A stretch of DNA of 64,000 nt from Onthophagus taurus (Eukaryota > Arthropoda > Insecta > Coleoptera > Scarabaeidae), in contig NC_091966.1 in assembly GCF_036711975.1 (NCBI RefSeq), forward strand, positions 42,539,501 to 42,603,500, read 5' to 3'. A model generated the notes under the pieces. That model worked only from the letters and a program-made list of their open reading frames with translations. It was not told the origin of the DNA and did not search any database. The position numbers were made by a program, and so were the translations under genes. Of this stretch, positions 10,875 through 22,628 are shown piece after piece (the first letter of the stretch is position 1; the number at the start of each line of letters is the position of its first letter).

Positions 10875-11111
10875 TGAGTGTAGCACGTGGTAAGACATAG
10901 TGGTCCTACTGACGTCATTTTTTGGATAAGGGAAAAACAACGGGTTTACCAGTCCTTAAAGTTGCCGCCTTTATGGACAGACGAAATTTGGAAGAGGAGC
11001 AGGCAATGGGCTAAAAGGAATATGGGAATATGGTAAGTAGCTGTAATATAGTGTACTAAATGCTACAATATACATATATAAGCATTATACTGCAAATAAA
11101 CAATAATAAAA

Positions 11112-14100
11112 TTAAAATTTACCATCAAGGGGTTCCTCTTTAATACGAATTTCACCCCCATCATCCGTTTTAATGTACTCCAATCGTTCACCACCTCTTT
11201 CCCTTTCACGTCGTTCCCTACGTTCTCGTTTCCTTTCCCGTTCTCTTTCGCGATCCCTCGATTTAGATCGCCTCCTTTTCCTCTCCCTATCACGATCCCT
11301 CTCTCTATATAATAAAAAAAAAAAGTTTTTATTTAATTCGAATTTAATTAAAATGATTTTTTTAACCTTTCGCGTTCTTTTTCCCTCGGTGGCCTTTCAA
11401 CCTCCTCAACTTCCGAATCACGCACGCGTTCGCGACTTCTACGTCTCTTTTCTCTACGCGGTGACCTCGATCGAGAAGATCGTTTCCTTCTTTCGCGAGA
11501 TCGCGATCGTCGTCGTTCGTAATTCGCGAGGCGATCGTTTCGGTCGCGTTCACGATCTCTTCCGCCACCACCTCCGCCTCCTCCTCCTCCACCACCACCA
11601 CCACCCAAAGCTCCACCTCCGCGTTCTTCTCGTTCCCGTTCTAATCGGTAACGTTCGCGTTCTCTTTCGTTGTCTTCGCGACCCGAATGTTTTATGTTAA
11701 CGTCGGGACCTCCTCTTCTTGTACCACCAAGACCACCACCTAAAAAAAAAAATGATTGGGGGTGTAATATTTTTTGAAGGAATTATTTTGATGTGATTTA
11801 GAACTTACCAAGTCTTCGAGGTAACCATCCTTTGACAGTCCTAGCTCGTTCAACATCGACCAAAACGCGACGACCATCAATTTTCTTACCGTCTGCATGT
11901 TTGTATGCAGCTGTAAATAACATTGCACATTTCTCAGTTTACATCCTCAACGATAAGAAAAAAAATTTTTGGATGTGTCAGCTTCGCGAAAAATTAAATT
12001 AATGAAATTAAGCTGGCAGAAACGATCGATTAAAGCCGACACAATAATAAATTGAATGATATTCCGTGACAAATAAGATGTTTTAAACAACGATATAGGA
12101 TTTTTTTCGATTGAGAGAAAATTAGCTTTAACAAGTAAGAAATTGTCCATTGCTGCTGCGTCACCTGAACATCGGAACAAATCTCATAAAAACAGATTAA
12201 AAAAGAAATAAAATAGGTATAATTGAAATATACCTACCCGGGTTTTACTTACGTTAAAATAACACATCGTAATTGAAAAAGTGGAAAACTAATAGTCTTT
12301 ATTAAACTCGAAGGAGAACACTTCCGTAGGTCCTTTTTATGCAATTTTTTTGTTTACCTGGTGCGCAAGTACTTACGATCGCGCAAACCCTTTGTTTTTT
12401 TAATTAAATTATAATTTCGAATTAATAATGTTTCGTTAAAGAATTTTAAGTGAAACGGAATTTAGAAAAAGATTTTCGCTACATTTTCGACAATAAAAAA
12501 ATACTCAATTGAAAAACCCCAACAAACAACAAAAGATATTTGTATGCAGGGTTCTTACCACACATACAAACCTATATAGCCAGCAAAAAGCGGTAGTATG
12601 GGGATAACGGCACTAAGTTGCCTGCAGCTCGGACTGTACAAAAAAAATAGAAAATGCTGTATTAATTTCATCGCTTAATGAAAGGTTTCGTATTATAATT
12701 TTTTAATTTACGGAAGTTGCTGGCTACATAAACTAAAAAAACACCCCTGAATATCCATCACATTAAAACAAATTACTCTTTTAGTTCCATCCCCATCTTA
12801 TTTAGTTTTTATTCTAAGAATATTTTAACCTTCAATTACTTACCTCCCACCCACAACGAAAAAAAAGGTTAAAATATTTTATTATTGATGCTTTTTAATG
12901 TCGATGGAGGGTTATCGCACAAAAAAATACGAACGTGGGGGGTTCTGATTCAATTTGGTACTCACAGTGCATGTCCCTCTCGTGTTCGTACTCAATAAAA
13001 GCATATCCCCTCGGTTTACCATTAATCGTATTATGAATTAACACAATCTAAAAAGATTTAAATAATTATATAAACGAAACGATTGCATTCAAATAAATTT
13101 TTACTTTTTTTATCGGTCCGTATACTTCAAATTCTCTCCTCAATTTAGATTCCGATGTGTCATAATTCTGAAATAAAAAAAACCAACTTAATAGACAACC
13201 TAAACCTTGACGTCACAAAAATAGGCGGAGCTTATACTGATTCCAAACATTTTCGTTGCTAACAGTAAATCACCATAATATAGTAGACGCCACGAGAGCT
13301 GGCAGTAAATCATCGTTTTCCGCTCTTACAAATGCCATATGTAGTAAATTAAAATTCACAAACCGCTAGAGAGTAATGTGTGTTAGAAATAGATAGCATT
13401 AGTTTAATATGTCTGTTGTACAATTCAAATAGCCACGTCGAAAAAGTACGTCTGTTCTTCTAAGGGATGTAACTCTATAATTATAACCTGAAATCGCAAT
13501 GTCTTGTGAGCGTTGTCATGAATCTGTTTAAACTGTTTAAATAAAACTTACTTAACCCTTTGTGTCCCAAGAAGTCAAACATTTTGAAACTTTGTGACAG
13601 AATCAGACAGAATTAAAACGCTATCAAAATACACTCAGTAAAGGCCTTTGGAATAAAATTTTAGCAAAATATGCAATCCCCCTATTTTCGCATAGTTTAA
13701 GTGTTAAAAAAGATGCTAATTCAAAAATTCCTGGAAACCGTGTTTATTGAAATTAAAAAATAAAACTTATTTTAAATTGAAGCTTGAAGCTTTCTGTTTA
13801 AATCGATGTATAACAATCAATGGGTTGAATTAAAAAAATATTGAGAAAAAGAGTATTGAGTTAAAACTAACATTTTCGTATAACCTAAAAGTGTCAAAAA
13901 AGATGCTAATTTAAAAATTCCTGGAAGCCGTATTTATTGAAATTAAAGAATGAGACTTATTCTAAATTAAAGCTCAAAGCTTTCTTTTTAAAATGATGTA
14001 TAATAATTGTTGGGTTGGATTGGAAAAATATTGACAAAAAACATGTTGAAACAAAACTTACATTTTCGTATAACCTAAGAGTGCCAAAAAAGATGCTAAT

Positions 14101-17100
14101 TTAAAAATTCCTGGAAGCCGTATTTATTGAAATTAAGGAATGAAACTTATTTTAAATTAAAGCTCAAAGCTTTCTCTTTAAAATGATGTATAATAATTGT
14201 TGGGTTGGATTGGAAAAATATAGAGAAAAAAAAGTTGAAATAAAACTTACATTTTCGAATAACCTAAAAATGTTAAAAATATGCTAATTTAAAAATTCCT
14301 GTAAGCCGTATTTATTGAAATTAAGGAATGAAACTTATTTTAAATTGAAGCTTAAAGCTTTCTGTTTAAATCGATGTATAACAATCGATGGGTTGAATTA
14401 AAAAAATATTGAGAAAAAGAGTATTGAGTTAAAACTAACATTTTCGTATAACCTAAAAGTGTCAAAAAAGATGCTAATTTAAAAATTCCTGGAAGCCGTA
14501 TTTATTGAAATTAAGGAATGAAACTTATTTTAAATTAAAGCTCAAAGCTTTCTCTTTAAAATGATGTATAATAATTGTTGGGTTGGATTGGAAAAATATT
14601 AAGAAAAAAATGTTGAAACAACACTTACATTTAAAAGAGTCAAAAAAGATGCTAATTTAAAAATTCTTAGAAACCATGTTTATTGAAATTAAGGAATGGG
14701 ACTTATTTTAAATTTAAGCTCAATGTTTTCTTTTTAAAATGATCTGTAATAATCACACCTAATAACCATTTATCAAAGAAATACCTTCTTGAACAACAAA
14801 ATTCAACAGCACCACTTTTCACTAAACTTCTACCCTCACATCGGGATGAATAAGTTTAAAGTGTACCTAAAAATCCTACAGTGCGGATTGCGACGTTTTT
14901 TATACAGATTATTTCTTGTATACACTTGTATAGTAGAAAGTACAGACAGCTCTAAATGCGCCGAATAGATAACTACAGTTTAAAATGAGTGTTTAAAATT
15001 ACCGGTACTTTAAAGTACCGTCGGGACACAGAGGGTTAATCCCTTGCGACCTGTAAGTAACCTTCTAAAGTATTTGATAAATAAATAAATAATTACATAA
15101 ATTTTATTATAAATTAATATTAACGATTTTTCGCTGCTTAACCTCTCCTAAATTTGACAATGTTTGACATATAACCTCCATTACTAACCTAACATACATT
15201 TAAATGTATGTGGTGAAATAATCTCAGTCGTACGTCCATATCTTAATTCATACCATTTTTAAACGTCAAGTCACTGCCAGCTCTCGTGGTTTCTACTATA
15301 TATGCAATTTTCCATTAGTGTTAAGCGCCCTTCACACGATCAATATTATATTGTCAATATGGCCAATAAATATTGACAAACTATAATTGCTTCAGACAAT
15401 ATTTATTGACAATCTACTTAATTTTGCGTTGGCTGTCAAAGATGTCATGTTATGTTTACATGTGTTAAAGTCCCTAGATTTACAAAGTACCGCGGTTCAT
15501 GACGCCTGTTTTCGAGCCAAAATGCCGGTTTGACAACTTGTCACTGCATCTCACCACTTATTTACAAAAATATTGCCGTCTTGTTGCCTTTGGAGTTGAA
15601 AAAATAGCAGTAAGAAGGGCTTTCAACTTTTCAGAGTACCAGGAGAGAAAGAAAGAAATTTTGGCGTAATTATATTGGCGCGGTACTTTGTAAATCTAGC
15701 GACTTTAACATGTGTTAATGAACCATTCTGGGAGTTAATAGCACTTTCGTCCATTAAAGTATATCTGTCTGAATTCATCATTACGCAATATAATCATACT
15801 AACGTAGGATTGTCAATATCTCCCTCAGACTGTCAATCATAGAAAATAGCTTCGTAGAAATGCAACAAAAACTTCGTACTAAAAATTGAACGCATGTGGC
15901 GCCACCTGTTGGGGATATTTTGGAATTATTCAGCTAAGAACCGAACCACTAGAACACAGGTGGATTGGGTTTATATATAAAAGCTCCAACCACAAAATAA
16001 CTGTTTAGAAAGTGGTTTTCAACCACTATGTTTCTCCAATTAACGTTCCGACTGGTTGGAAATTCCTCAGAAGCAATTACACCTGTCAAATAATTCCGCC
16101 ACATTTGAATATCACTGCATCATATGACATGTGAGATTGCATCTGACGAGCTTCCAACCAGTTATAACGTTAGCTGAAACAATGCTATAATGTTAATTAT
16201 AATCTAATTATTTAATGCTACCATTATTACTTTATTATACTCTTACCGAAAAATCACTTTAAAATGACGTTTTCATCTGTCATTCTGAACAAACTTCAAC
16301 TTTTAAAAGTTGAAGTTAGCGGCAAATTTAAACATATAAAACGAATTGGAATCTATATTTTTTAAATTAAAAGAATGATACTGGCAATAATTGTTATTGC
16401 TGTCTCTCATCATTCCCACTATTAATAATAAAATTGTTAGTTTAATTAAATTATTTCAGTATAGACCTAATGCCATCTTACGGGGGGATTTCGACATACA
16501 ATCAGTCCCAAGTTCTCCAAATATTTTCGTTTTCGTCAAACCATCCCATCAATATTTTTAATATTGACAATATGTCAATCTTTCTACTCACACGTTCAAT
16601 AATATTGTCAATACTTACAATTAGATATTGACAATATATATTAATCGTGTGAAGGGCGCTTTAAAATAAAATAAACTAAGTGATGACATTTCAAATGACA
16701 TTTTTTGGCAATTTATCTTAGCAACTGTGGTTATAGTAAAAACCACGAGAGCTGGCAGTGACAGATCGCTTAAAAATGGCATGAATCAAGATATGGACGT
16801 ACGACTTACATTATTTCACCACATACATTTAAATGTTAGTAATGGAGGTTATATGTCAAAGATATTATTTAATGATTTTCCTTTCAAAGAAAACATTTTC
16901 GGCTTGTGAAAACACTAACAGATTCATGACAACGCTCACAAGACGTTTCGATTTGAGGTTATAATTGTAGAGTTACATCCCTTAGAAGAACAGACGTACT
17001 TTTTCGACGTGGCCATTTGAATTGTACAGGAGACATATTAAACGAATGCTATCTCTTTTTAACACACATTACTCTCTAGCGGTTTGTGAACTACGTATGG

Positions 17101-20100
17101 CATTTGTAAGAGCGGAAAACGATGATTTACTGTCAGCTCTCGTGGCGTCTACTATAGCAACGAAATTGTTTGGAGTCAGTATAAATATAATATATTATAT
17201 ATGATAATTAGACAGTCTATTAAACTTTATTTGGTATAATTCAAGAATAATCATGTCGCTTAAAAATCGCCAATTTTCTTTTTAATCGACGGGAAATCAC
17301 TTAAGTAAGCCGTTATAAACAAAAAAAAAGTGCGGAAAAGTGTAAAACTTACTGAAAAATCACTTTAAAGTTTCAATGTGATATCATTGACCGTGCTAAC
17401 TATACAGGGTGGTTCAGTTTTTAATGGAGAAACTTTATTTTTTTACGCTAAAACTATTATCTTTGAGGAAAAAAACGAAGGAGGCAAAAAAGTACCAATA
17501 ATGAATAAGCTTTACAACCTATATGTTTTTATGTTAATATTCCATCGCGTTAAAAAGTTGTAATAAAAAAATCAAAAGGGTTATGAATTTCATGCCCATA
17601 GAGGGCGCTAAGAAAGTTAAAGGTATCGTTGAAAATAAGATATTAACCTGTACTACATACATACAAAATATCAAATTCTACGTTTTACTTATACCCAAAA
17701 TAGAAGATAAAATGTAAATTTTTGGCTCACCTTTGACAGGTCATAGCTTGAAAACAAAAGAGTTGCGACCCTATGCTTATATAAAAAAACTTGTGTTATT
17801 TTGGCAAGTACTACGTCCTCCTAAAGTTTCGAGATTGAAAATTGTATATTTTCGCAGCACATTTGGTTAAAACGCATATTTTCGAGTAAAATACACATAT
17901 TTCTTAGGTTTTCGACGCACAACGACTAAAATGTTGTTGTTTACCATCTATAAATTAGATATCTTCACGATATCTAATTACAAATATGTTAAAAAAATTG
18001 ACGTTGACATTTCTAACCGGAAGTTGACCATAACTTTATTAATATTGAAAATATAATACGAAGATTACAAATATATCAAAATTGAGGTTGAAATTTTAAA
18101 CCTGAAGTTAGTTGTCATATAATAGATCAATGCACAACTTCATGGTGTTATTTCATGATGTATTCTTTATTAAAAAACCTTTAAAATGAGTCCAAATATG
18201 ACGGAGTTATCACAACATACAAAAAAGTTAGAATAAAAAACATTAAACCCGAAGTTAGCAATTTAATTTTTAAATATTAATACCAACCTTAATTATTGAT
18301 TTTTTTTAACATATTTTCGTTTTTGTGACAAATTTGAAGACATTTTATAAAAATTAAGAATATATCAAAATGACGTAGACATTTCAAACCGGAAGTTCCT
18401 TATATCTAGAGTAATGTTGGAATTAAACGTATCATGTTTGGACTGATTTTCCAGAATTTTTTCACGACGATTACAAATACATATGTCATAAAAGACGTTG
18501 ACATTTCTAACCGGAAGTTGAGCATAACTTCATTAATATTGAAGATAAATTTGTCGTGTTTGTACTCATTTTAAAGGTTTTTTTAATGAAGATTACAAAT
18601 ATGGTAAAAGTGAGGTTTACATTTTAAACCTGAAGTTAGTTGTCATATAATCGACAAATGGACAACTTCATGGTGTTATTTCATGATGTATTCTTTATTA
18701 AAAACCAATACATTTCTTTCAAAAAACAAAAAAGAGAATAAAAAATTTTAACCTTGAATGTTTTTAGTTCTAGTGATAGTTCTAGTTTTACACTAGCACT
18801 ATCACTACAACTAAAACAAGACCTAGAAATAGAATCATTCGGGTTTAGCCGCCCTGAGATACGTGCGGCTAAACCCGAATGTTTCTAGTTCTAGATCTAA
18901 TGTTAGTTTTAGTGACAGCGATATGTAGCACTAGTTAGCATAAGATATTACTATGTTGCATATTTTTATTGCACTAAAACTAGAACTAACACTAGATCCG
19001 ATATTTTTCTAGTTCTAGGTGTAGTGTTAGTTCTAGTTTTAAATTTTGACGTAAGTTATATTTTTATAACGATCTGTTAATTTAGTCTATTTGATGTGAT
19101 GATTTTTTGTTTCCACTTACACAGAATTTGGCTGATGATGACTTAAAAGTCGAAACCAGTACCAATGAACATTTAAAAACGAGCAAGTAAGAAGTTTTAT
19201 ATAAAATAATTTCCTTCACATCTAGTTTTAAATGTTGTTTAGCGGTAGATTATGGTACATTTTTAATGAAAGAAAAGTAGAACTAACACTACACCCAGAA
19301 TTAGAAACATTCGGGTTTAGCTGTGTGTCTCTTAAGAGGGCTAAACCTGAATGTTTCTAGTTCTAGTGACAGTGGGCGGTAGCGGTAATTAGCGTAAGAT
19401 ATCACTATGTTGCATATTTTGATTTCACTAAAACTAGACCTAGAATACTTTCTAGTTTTAGGTCTAGTGCTAGTTCTAGTTTTACACTAACACTAGAACT
19501 AACACAAGACCTAAAACTAGAATCATTCGGGTTTAACCGTCTTGAGAGACGTGAGGCTAAATCCGAATGTTTCTAGTTTTCGGTCTAGTGTTAGTTCTAG
19601 TATTAACACAGAGTCTATTGATACACAGTCTATCTAACGACAAATAGTAAGTCGTTATGCATCGAAAGCCTAAGAAAAACAAGGGTGTTTCATCCGTAAA
19701 TATTCGTTGTAATCTCACCTAGTTTAGTGAAAATAACTTTACTTTTAAGTTTATCAGATTGATTTTGTGTGTGGCTATAAAATAAACCAAGGAAATTGTA
19801 TATATAGAAGCCAATGCAAGAGCATTTGTTTGGAAACAAAATTAACCTTGCTCCTAGCGACAGTGGCGTGTACAATTTACATGAAATTGATCAGACTTTA
19901 TCCAGTGGCATATCCAAAGAACATCCAAATTTCATATGTATATAAAATTACAATAAAAAATGAATTATTGTTAAACTAATTAACTACCAATTGATATTAT
20001 GAGGCATATTTGACAAAATTGTATTGGTTAATTTTAGATGTATGTTATGGGTTTTGAACAACATGTTTTGTCTTTTATATTCCCCTATAGATTTTTCAAT

Positions 20101-21427
20101 ATTTAATTGAGGAAATTTTTAATACCAGTTCTGATGGCATTGTTAAAACACAGTATGTTTTTTGCACCTGCAACATTAATGCATCATTGACTCCTTCTAT
20201 TATTCTTAAACTTAAGTTTGCATGATAATTGGGTTTAAATTTCTTTTTTTACAATATATTCGGCTATATACGCCACTATATCAAATTGTCTTGCAGTCAG
20301 ATTATTACAAAATCCTCCTGATGGTCTCATTGCACCAAAAAAAATTTTTAAGTGGCCTTGTAAAATCCTATATGTTAAAATATTTTTTAATGTACATTCA
20401 TTTTGTATATATTAGCTATACATTAATCTTTAACTTTGAATACATATTAAAAAGCCTAACAATCCCAAATTACTAATTTTCATTTCTTAAAATAATAATA
20501 ATAATCTTAATGCATCTCAAAGCAAGTATCTACATCACATATCCTTTCTTTAGTTTTATGAGGGTGCAACAAAAACTTTCAATTACTGTTTATAATGAAT
20601 TTTAAAACCTAAAATAATACTTAACATTCAAGAGTGCTCACAACTGCTCTTATATACATAATTTCTTTGGGTTTAATAAAAAAAAGCATGGTTAACATTG
20701 CTTATGACATCACATCAAAATTTTAATGTGATTTTTCGATATGTTCTATACTTTTCCACACTTTCATTTTATTTTTAACCTGTTTTTTTGTGCCATTTCA
20801 CATTTATTAAAAAAAATTGCCGATTTTTAATCCACATGATGATTCTTGAATTTTTCCCAACCAACAAAACAAAAATGTTTACTCGCTTTGCAATCTTTAA
20901 AGCAACTAAATACGATAAAGATGAATATCGACAAGTAATATTCAATTTTCCTGGGTTTACATACACGCAATCTTTAGCATTAATAAGAAAGCATGTGAAC
21001 AAACCAGGTGTTTAAATCTTAATCAATAATTTTGATTCTTACAATTCTAGCGACAAATAACGTCTTAAATGGATCAACGGTCATATTCGGTTGGGAATTA
21101 GGATCCCAAACCGCAATTTCTTGCTCCAATTTGTAAGCGACTTGCTCGGCTCGTTCCCTCCTTCTACGTTCCAACCTTTCCTCTCTGGTTTCAACTCGAG
21201 TCGGTGGTGGAGTATCTTTAGGATCCTAATCAATAAAATAATATTAATTAATTAATGTTGGACGAGTAAATTAAATTACTTACCTCGAATTCCGATAAGA
21301 ACGCCCCAATTCCGACATATCCCCTGTTCTTTTTTTCGTGAGGTAATTTACTGGCTGGTGGCAAATAAGGAATTGGATCCCTCGGGGCGAAAAGAGCCAG
21401 CAAATTCGGCGGGAGGAATTGCGTCAT
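11112..21427 (-). CDS. snRNP-U1-70K: U1 small nuclear ribonucleoprotein 70 kDa (U1-70K)
   Basis: Seven coding exons: 21284-21427, 21043-21225, 13105-13167, 12966-13047, 11809-11910, 11367-11739, 11112-11304. All have GT-AG borders and matching phases, giving 379 residues. The protein binds stem-loop I of U1 snRNA and helps define 5' splice sites in the nucleus. The N-terminus [20 protein letters not shown] is nearly invariant. The RRM has RNP2 KTLFVARI (102-109) and RNP1 [10 protein letters not shown] (141-150), followed by [19 protein letters not shown] and the Gly-Arg block [15 protein letters not shown]. Then come a long glycine run and an RS/RE/RD-rich tail ending [10 protein letters not shown]. 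It is somewhat shorter than the fly and human proteins. The second intron (13168-21042) is 7875 bp of nested transposons. Confidence 0.95.
11911..12965 (-). other. U1-70K intron 4, no other gene
   Basis: 1055-bp intron between the fourth and fifth coding exons. AT-rich; short open frames here have no recognisable similarity. Confidence 0.7.
13556..15035. mobile_element. PiggyBac-like non-autonomous element
   Basis: TTAA lies on both sides (13552-13555 and 15036-15039). The ends CCCTTTGTGTCCC and GGGACACAGAGGG are inverted with one mismatch. TTAA targets and ends beginning CCC are the hallmarks of the PiggyBac superfamily. There is no transposase. The interior is a tandem array (next entry), and a GGTACTTTAAAGTACC palindrome lies just inside the right end. 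It is inserted in copy A of the TAGTAGA element. Confidence 0.8.
13700..14760. repeat. 190-bp tandem repeat inside the PiggyBac-like element
   Basis: The phrase AGATGCTAATTTAAAAATTC marks unit starts near 13711, 13901, 14091, 14280, 14469 and 14649, so the period is about 190 bp over five to six copies. Units also share CATTTTCGTATAACCTAA and CTCAAAGCTTTC. Units are diverged and non-coding. Confidence 0.9.
15325..16660. mobile_element. 1.3-kb TTAA-flanked element with GCGCCCTTCACACG ends
   Basis: The left end GCGCCCTTCACACGAT and the right end ATCGTGTGAAGGGCGC are inverted. Both sides have TTAA (one extra T on the right). Subterminal sequence is rich in ATATTGACAATAT palindromes. No transposase is seen, so it is non-autonomous. 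It contains a smaller element (15466-15707) and an inverted motif pair near 16037-16180. Confidence 0.75.
15466..15707. mobile_element. 242-bp MITE with exact 8-bp target duplication
   Basis: ACATGTGT flanks both sides (15458-15465 and 15708-15715). The inverted ends read TAAAGTC(C/G)CTAGATTTAC, and the inner arm AAAGTACCGCG also pairs. An 8-bp duplication fits the hAT superfamily. It is nested in the GCGCCC element. Confidence 0.75.
16734..17154. mobile_element. TAGTAGA...TCTACTA MITE, copy B (421 bp, intact)
   Basis: The ends TAGTAAAAACCACGAGAGCT and AGCTCTCGTGGCGTCTACTA are inverted and flanked by TA. This uninterrupted copy shows the empty state of the site where a hAT-like element sits inside copy C at 47.8 kb. 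No coding capacity despite a 60-codon chance frame. Confidence 0.85.
17395..18765. repeat. U1-70K intron: TACAGGGTGG end and 0.2-kb direct repeats
   Basis: A TATACAGGGTGGTTCAG end at 17401 looks like the terminus of a DUF4817-linked element without a visible partner. Blocks at about 17990-18180 and 18485-18715 are direct repeats sharing CCGGAAGTTGA, CATAACTT, GAAGTTAGTTGTCATATAAT and GGTGTTATTTCATGATGTAT. No gene. Confidence 0.6.
18770..19615. repeat. AACTAGA/CGGGTTTAGCCG hairpin cluster 2
   Basis: Three or more hairpins of the family. Two are separated by a spacer containing AGCATAAGATAT, then TTACTATGTTGCATATTTT; the spacer occurs here twice (near 18955 and 19390) and again near 58400. It lies in the U1-70K intron. 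Confidence 0.85.
19640..21042. other. U1-70K intron 2, 5' part, no gene recognised
   Basis: AT-rich. Several 60-85 codon frames on both strands overlap each other and show no similarity I recognise. Confidence 0.6.
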
Positions 21428-22075
21428 GGCTTTTTAAGACATTAAACGGGAGAAACCGTGAAAAACTTGCGCTGGGAAACGTTATGTAAGTCGGAGAAGG
21501 AAATCGGGAACGTGTTTGTAAGCAATATGGCGACTTTTGTGGCGAACGAAGCACGTCACTTTCTTGGCGTGGATTATTAGGTGGCTAACTTTACGGTGGA
21601 GTGGTACCAACCCAAATAGTTATTGAATCAATAAAAAACATAAATTATTAAAAAATTTAATTATTATAATGTATTATTATAATATATTTCTTATATAAAT
21701 GATGATGTAATTAGATATTTGTCAAAAATTGTTTAGTTTGATTGTAAAGATACTGTCAATAATTTTTAAGTTTAACAGACGAATTAAGAGTTAAATTAGA
21801 AAGAATTTAACAGTTTAATTAGTATAGTATGATCAAGAATTATTCTAGAATCAAGGTTATTCTAGTATTTAGCCTTCAATTGGCGTGATGTTTGAAGACT
21901 AAAAACCATTTATGAAAGTGAAGATGTCAGATGGAATAATACAACTACCCCAGACAAGTAGGAGTTTATCTCCACAATCTTGTACTGATAATTTATAAGA
22001 ATGTCCTTTGGATTCTGAGGAGAAAACAACTGACAAAGATAATAAACAACTCTACACAACATATACAGAAATGCG
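21428..22075. promoter_or_regulatory. Upstream region of U1-70K
   Basis: The 150 bp before the ATG are clearly more GC-rich than the surroundings and contain CGGCGACT-like CpG sequence; this is the likely 5' UTR and promoter of U1-70K (minus strand). Beyond 21600 the sequence is plain AT-rich. Confidence 0.4.
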
Positions 22076-22078
22076 ACC

Positions 22079-22425
22079 ATGTCAGCGAAACTACAAGAAA
22101 GCATCAATTCTATCCAAGTGAGCACTACTACTAATACTACTTTGTTATCTATGGTTATGTACACCTTCTTGTTCTTAAATGTGACCTCACCTCCTTTTTC
22201 TGTTATGGCATTTACTGATAACAGGTTTTTACTCAGCTCTGGTACAAATAATGTTCTTTCCAAAATACAAGTTTCTCCTTCTATTGACCCCAAACACTCT
22301 GATTTAATCATCTTTGCGATATCAACCTTTGTTGTGTTCTTTTCCAAATTTTGCAACAAACTGCCATGATTGACCATGTGGCTAGACGCTCCAGAATCCA
22401 CAATAAACAACTTTTGGTTGTGTAT
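22079..22425 (-). pseudogene. Ty1/Copia protease fragment
   Basis: The minus frame reads FIVDSGASSHM, the aspartic protease active site of Copia polyproteins, then LFVPELSKNLLSVNAITEKG and VTFKNKKVYI, the usual sequence between protease and integrase zinc finger. Sequence after this loses similarity; no LTRs or integrase are seen. A short, dead remnant. Confidence 0.85.
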
Positions 22426-22628
22426 TTCCTTTGCTTCATGTGTAAGAAACTTTCCGTCTACGTCAGATTAGTTATATCAGATATTTACGCTGTAAAGATG
22501 TCCGTGAGCGTTAAATAGAATTCCTATTTGAAAGGCCCACAGTTAGCCCGAGTCAACTAGCTTCTCAATTTTTAAAGTTTCCTCGTAACTAAGAATCGAT
22601 GTCATTCCAACTGTGAATGTCTAATAAC

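Larger units (their letters stand above)
13281..15298. mobile_element. TAGTAGA...TCTACTA element, copy A, with nested insertion
   Basis: The left end TAGTAGACGCCACGAGAGCT and the right end AGCTCTCGTGGTTTCTACTA are inverted, flanked by TA. The internal sequence up to about 13550 matches copy B (16734-17154) in inverted orientation. The middle is taken up by the PiggyBac-like element at 13556-15035. Non-coding. Confidence 0.8.

Noticed and set aside
11173-11700. 175-codon plus-strand frame across the U1-70K 3' exons
   Set aside because: It is the antisense shadow of the Arg/Ser-rich and glycine-rich tail of U1-70K; its His and Leu/Arg runs arise from complementing those repeats.
16727-17204. 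60-codon frames within MITE copy B, and the similar frame at 47987-48370
   Set aside because: They lie in a non-coding MITE, are not conserved between copies and cross insertion borders.
20788-21015. 75-codon frames on both strands in the U1-70K intron
   Set aside because: Overlapping frames of equal length on both strands with no recognisable motif, next to the exon 2 splice donor; most likely chance.
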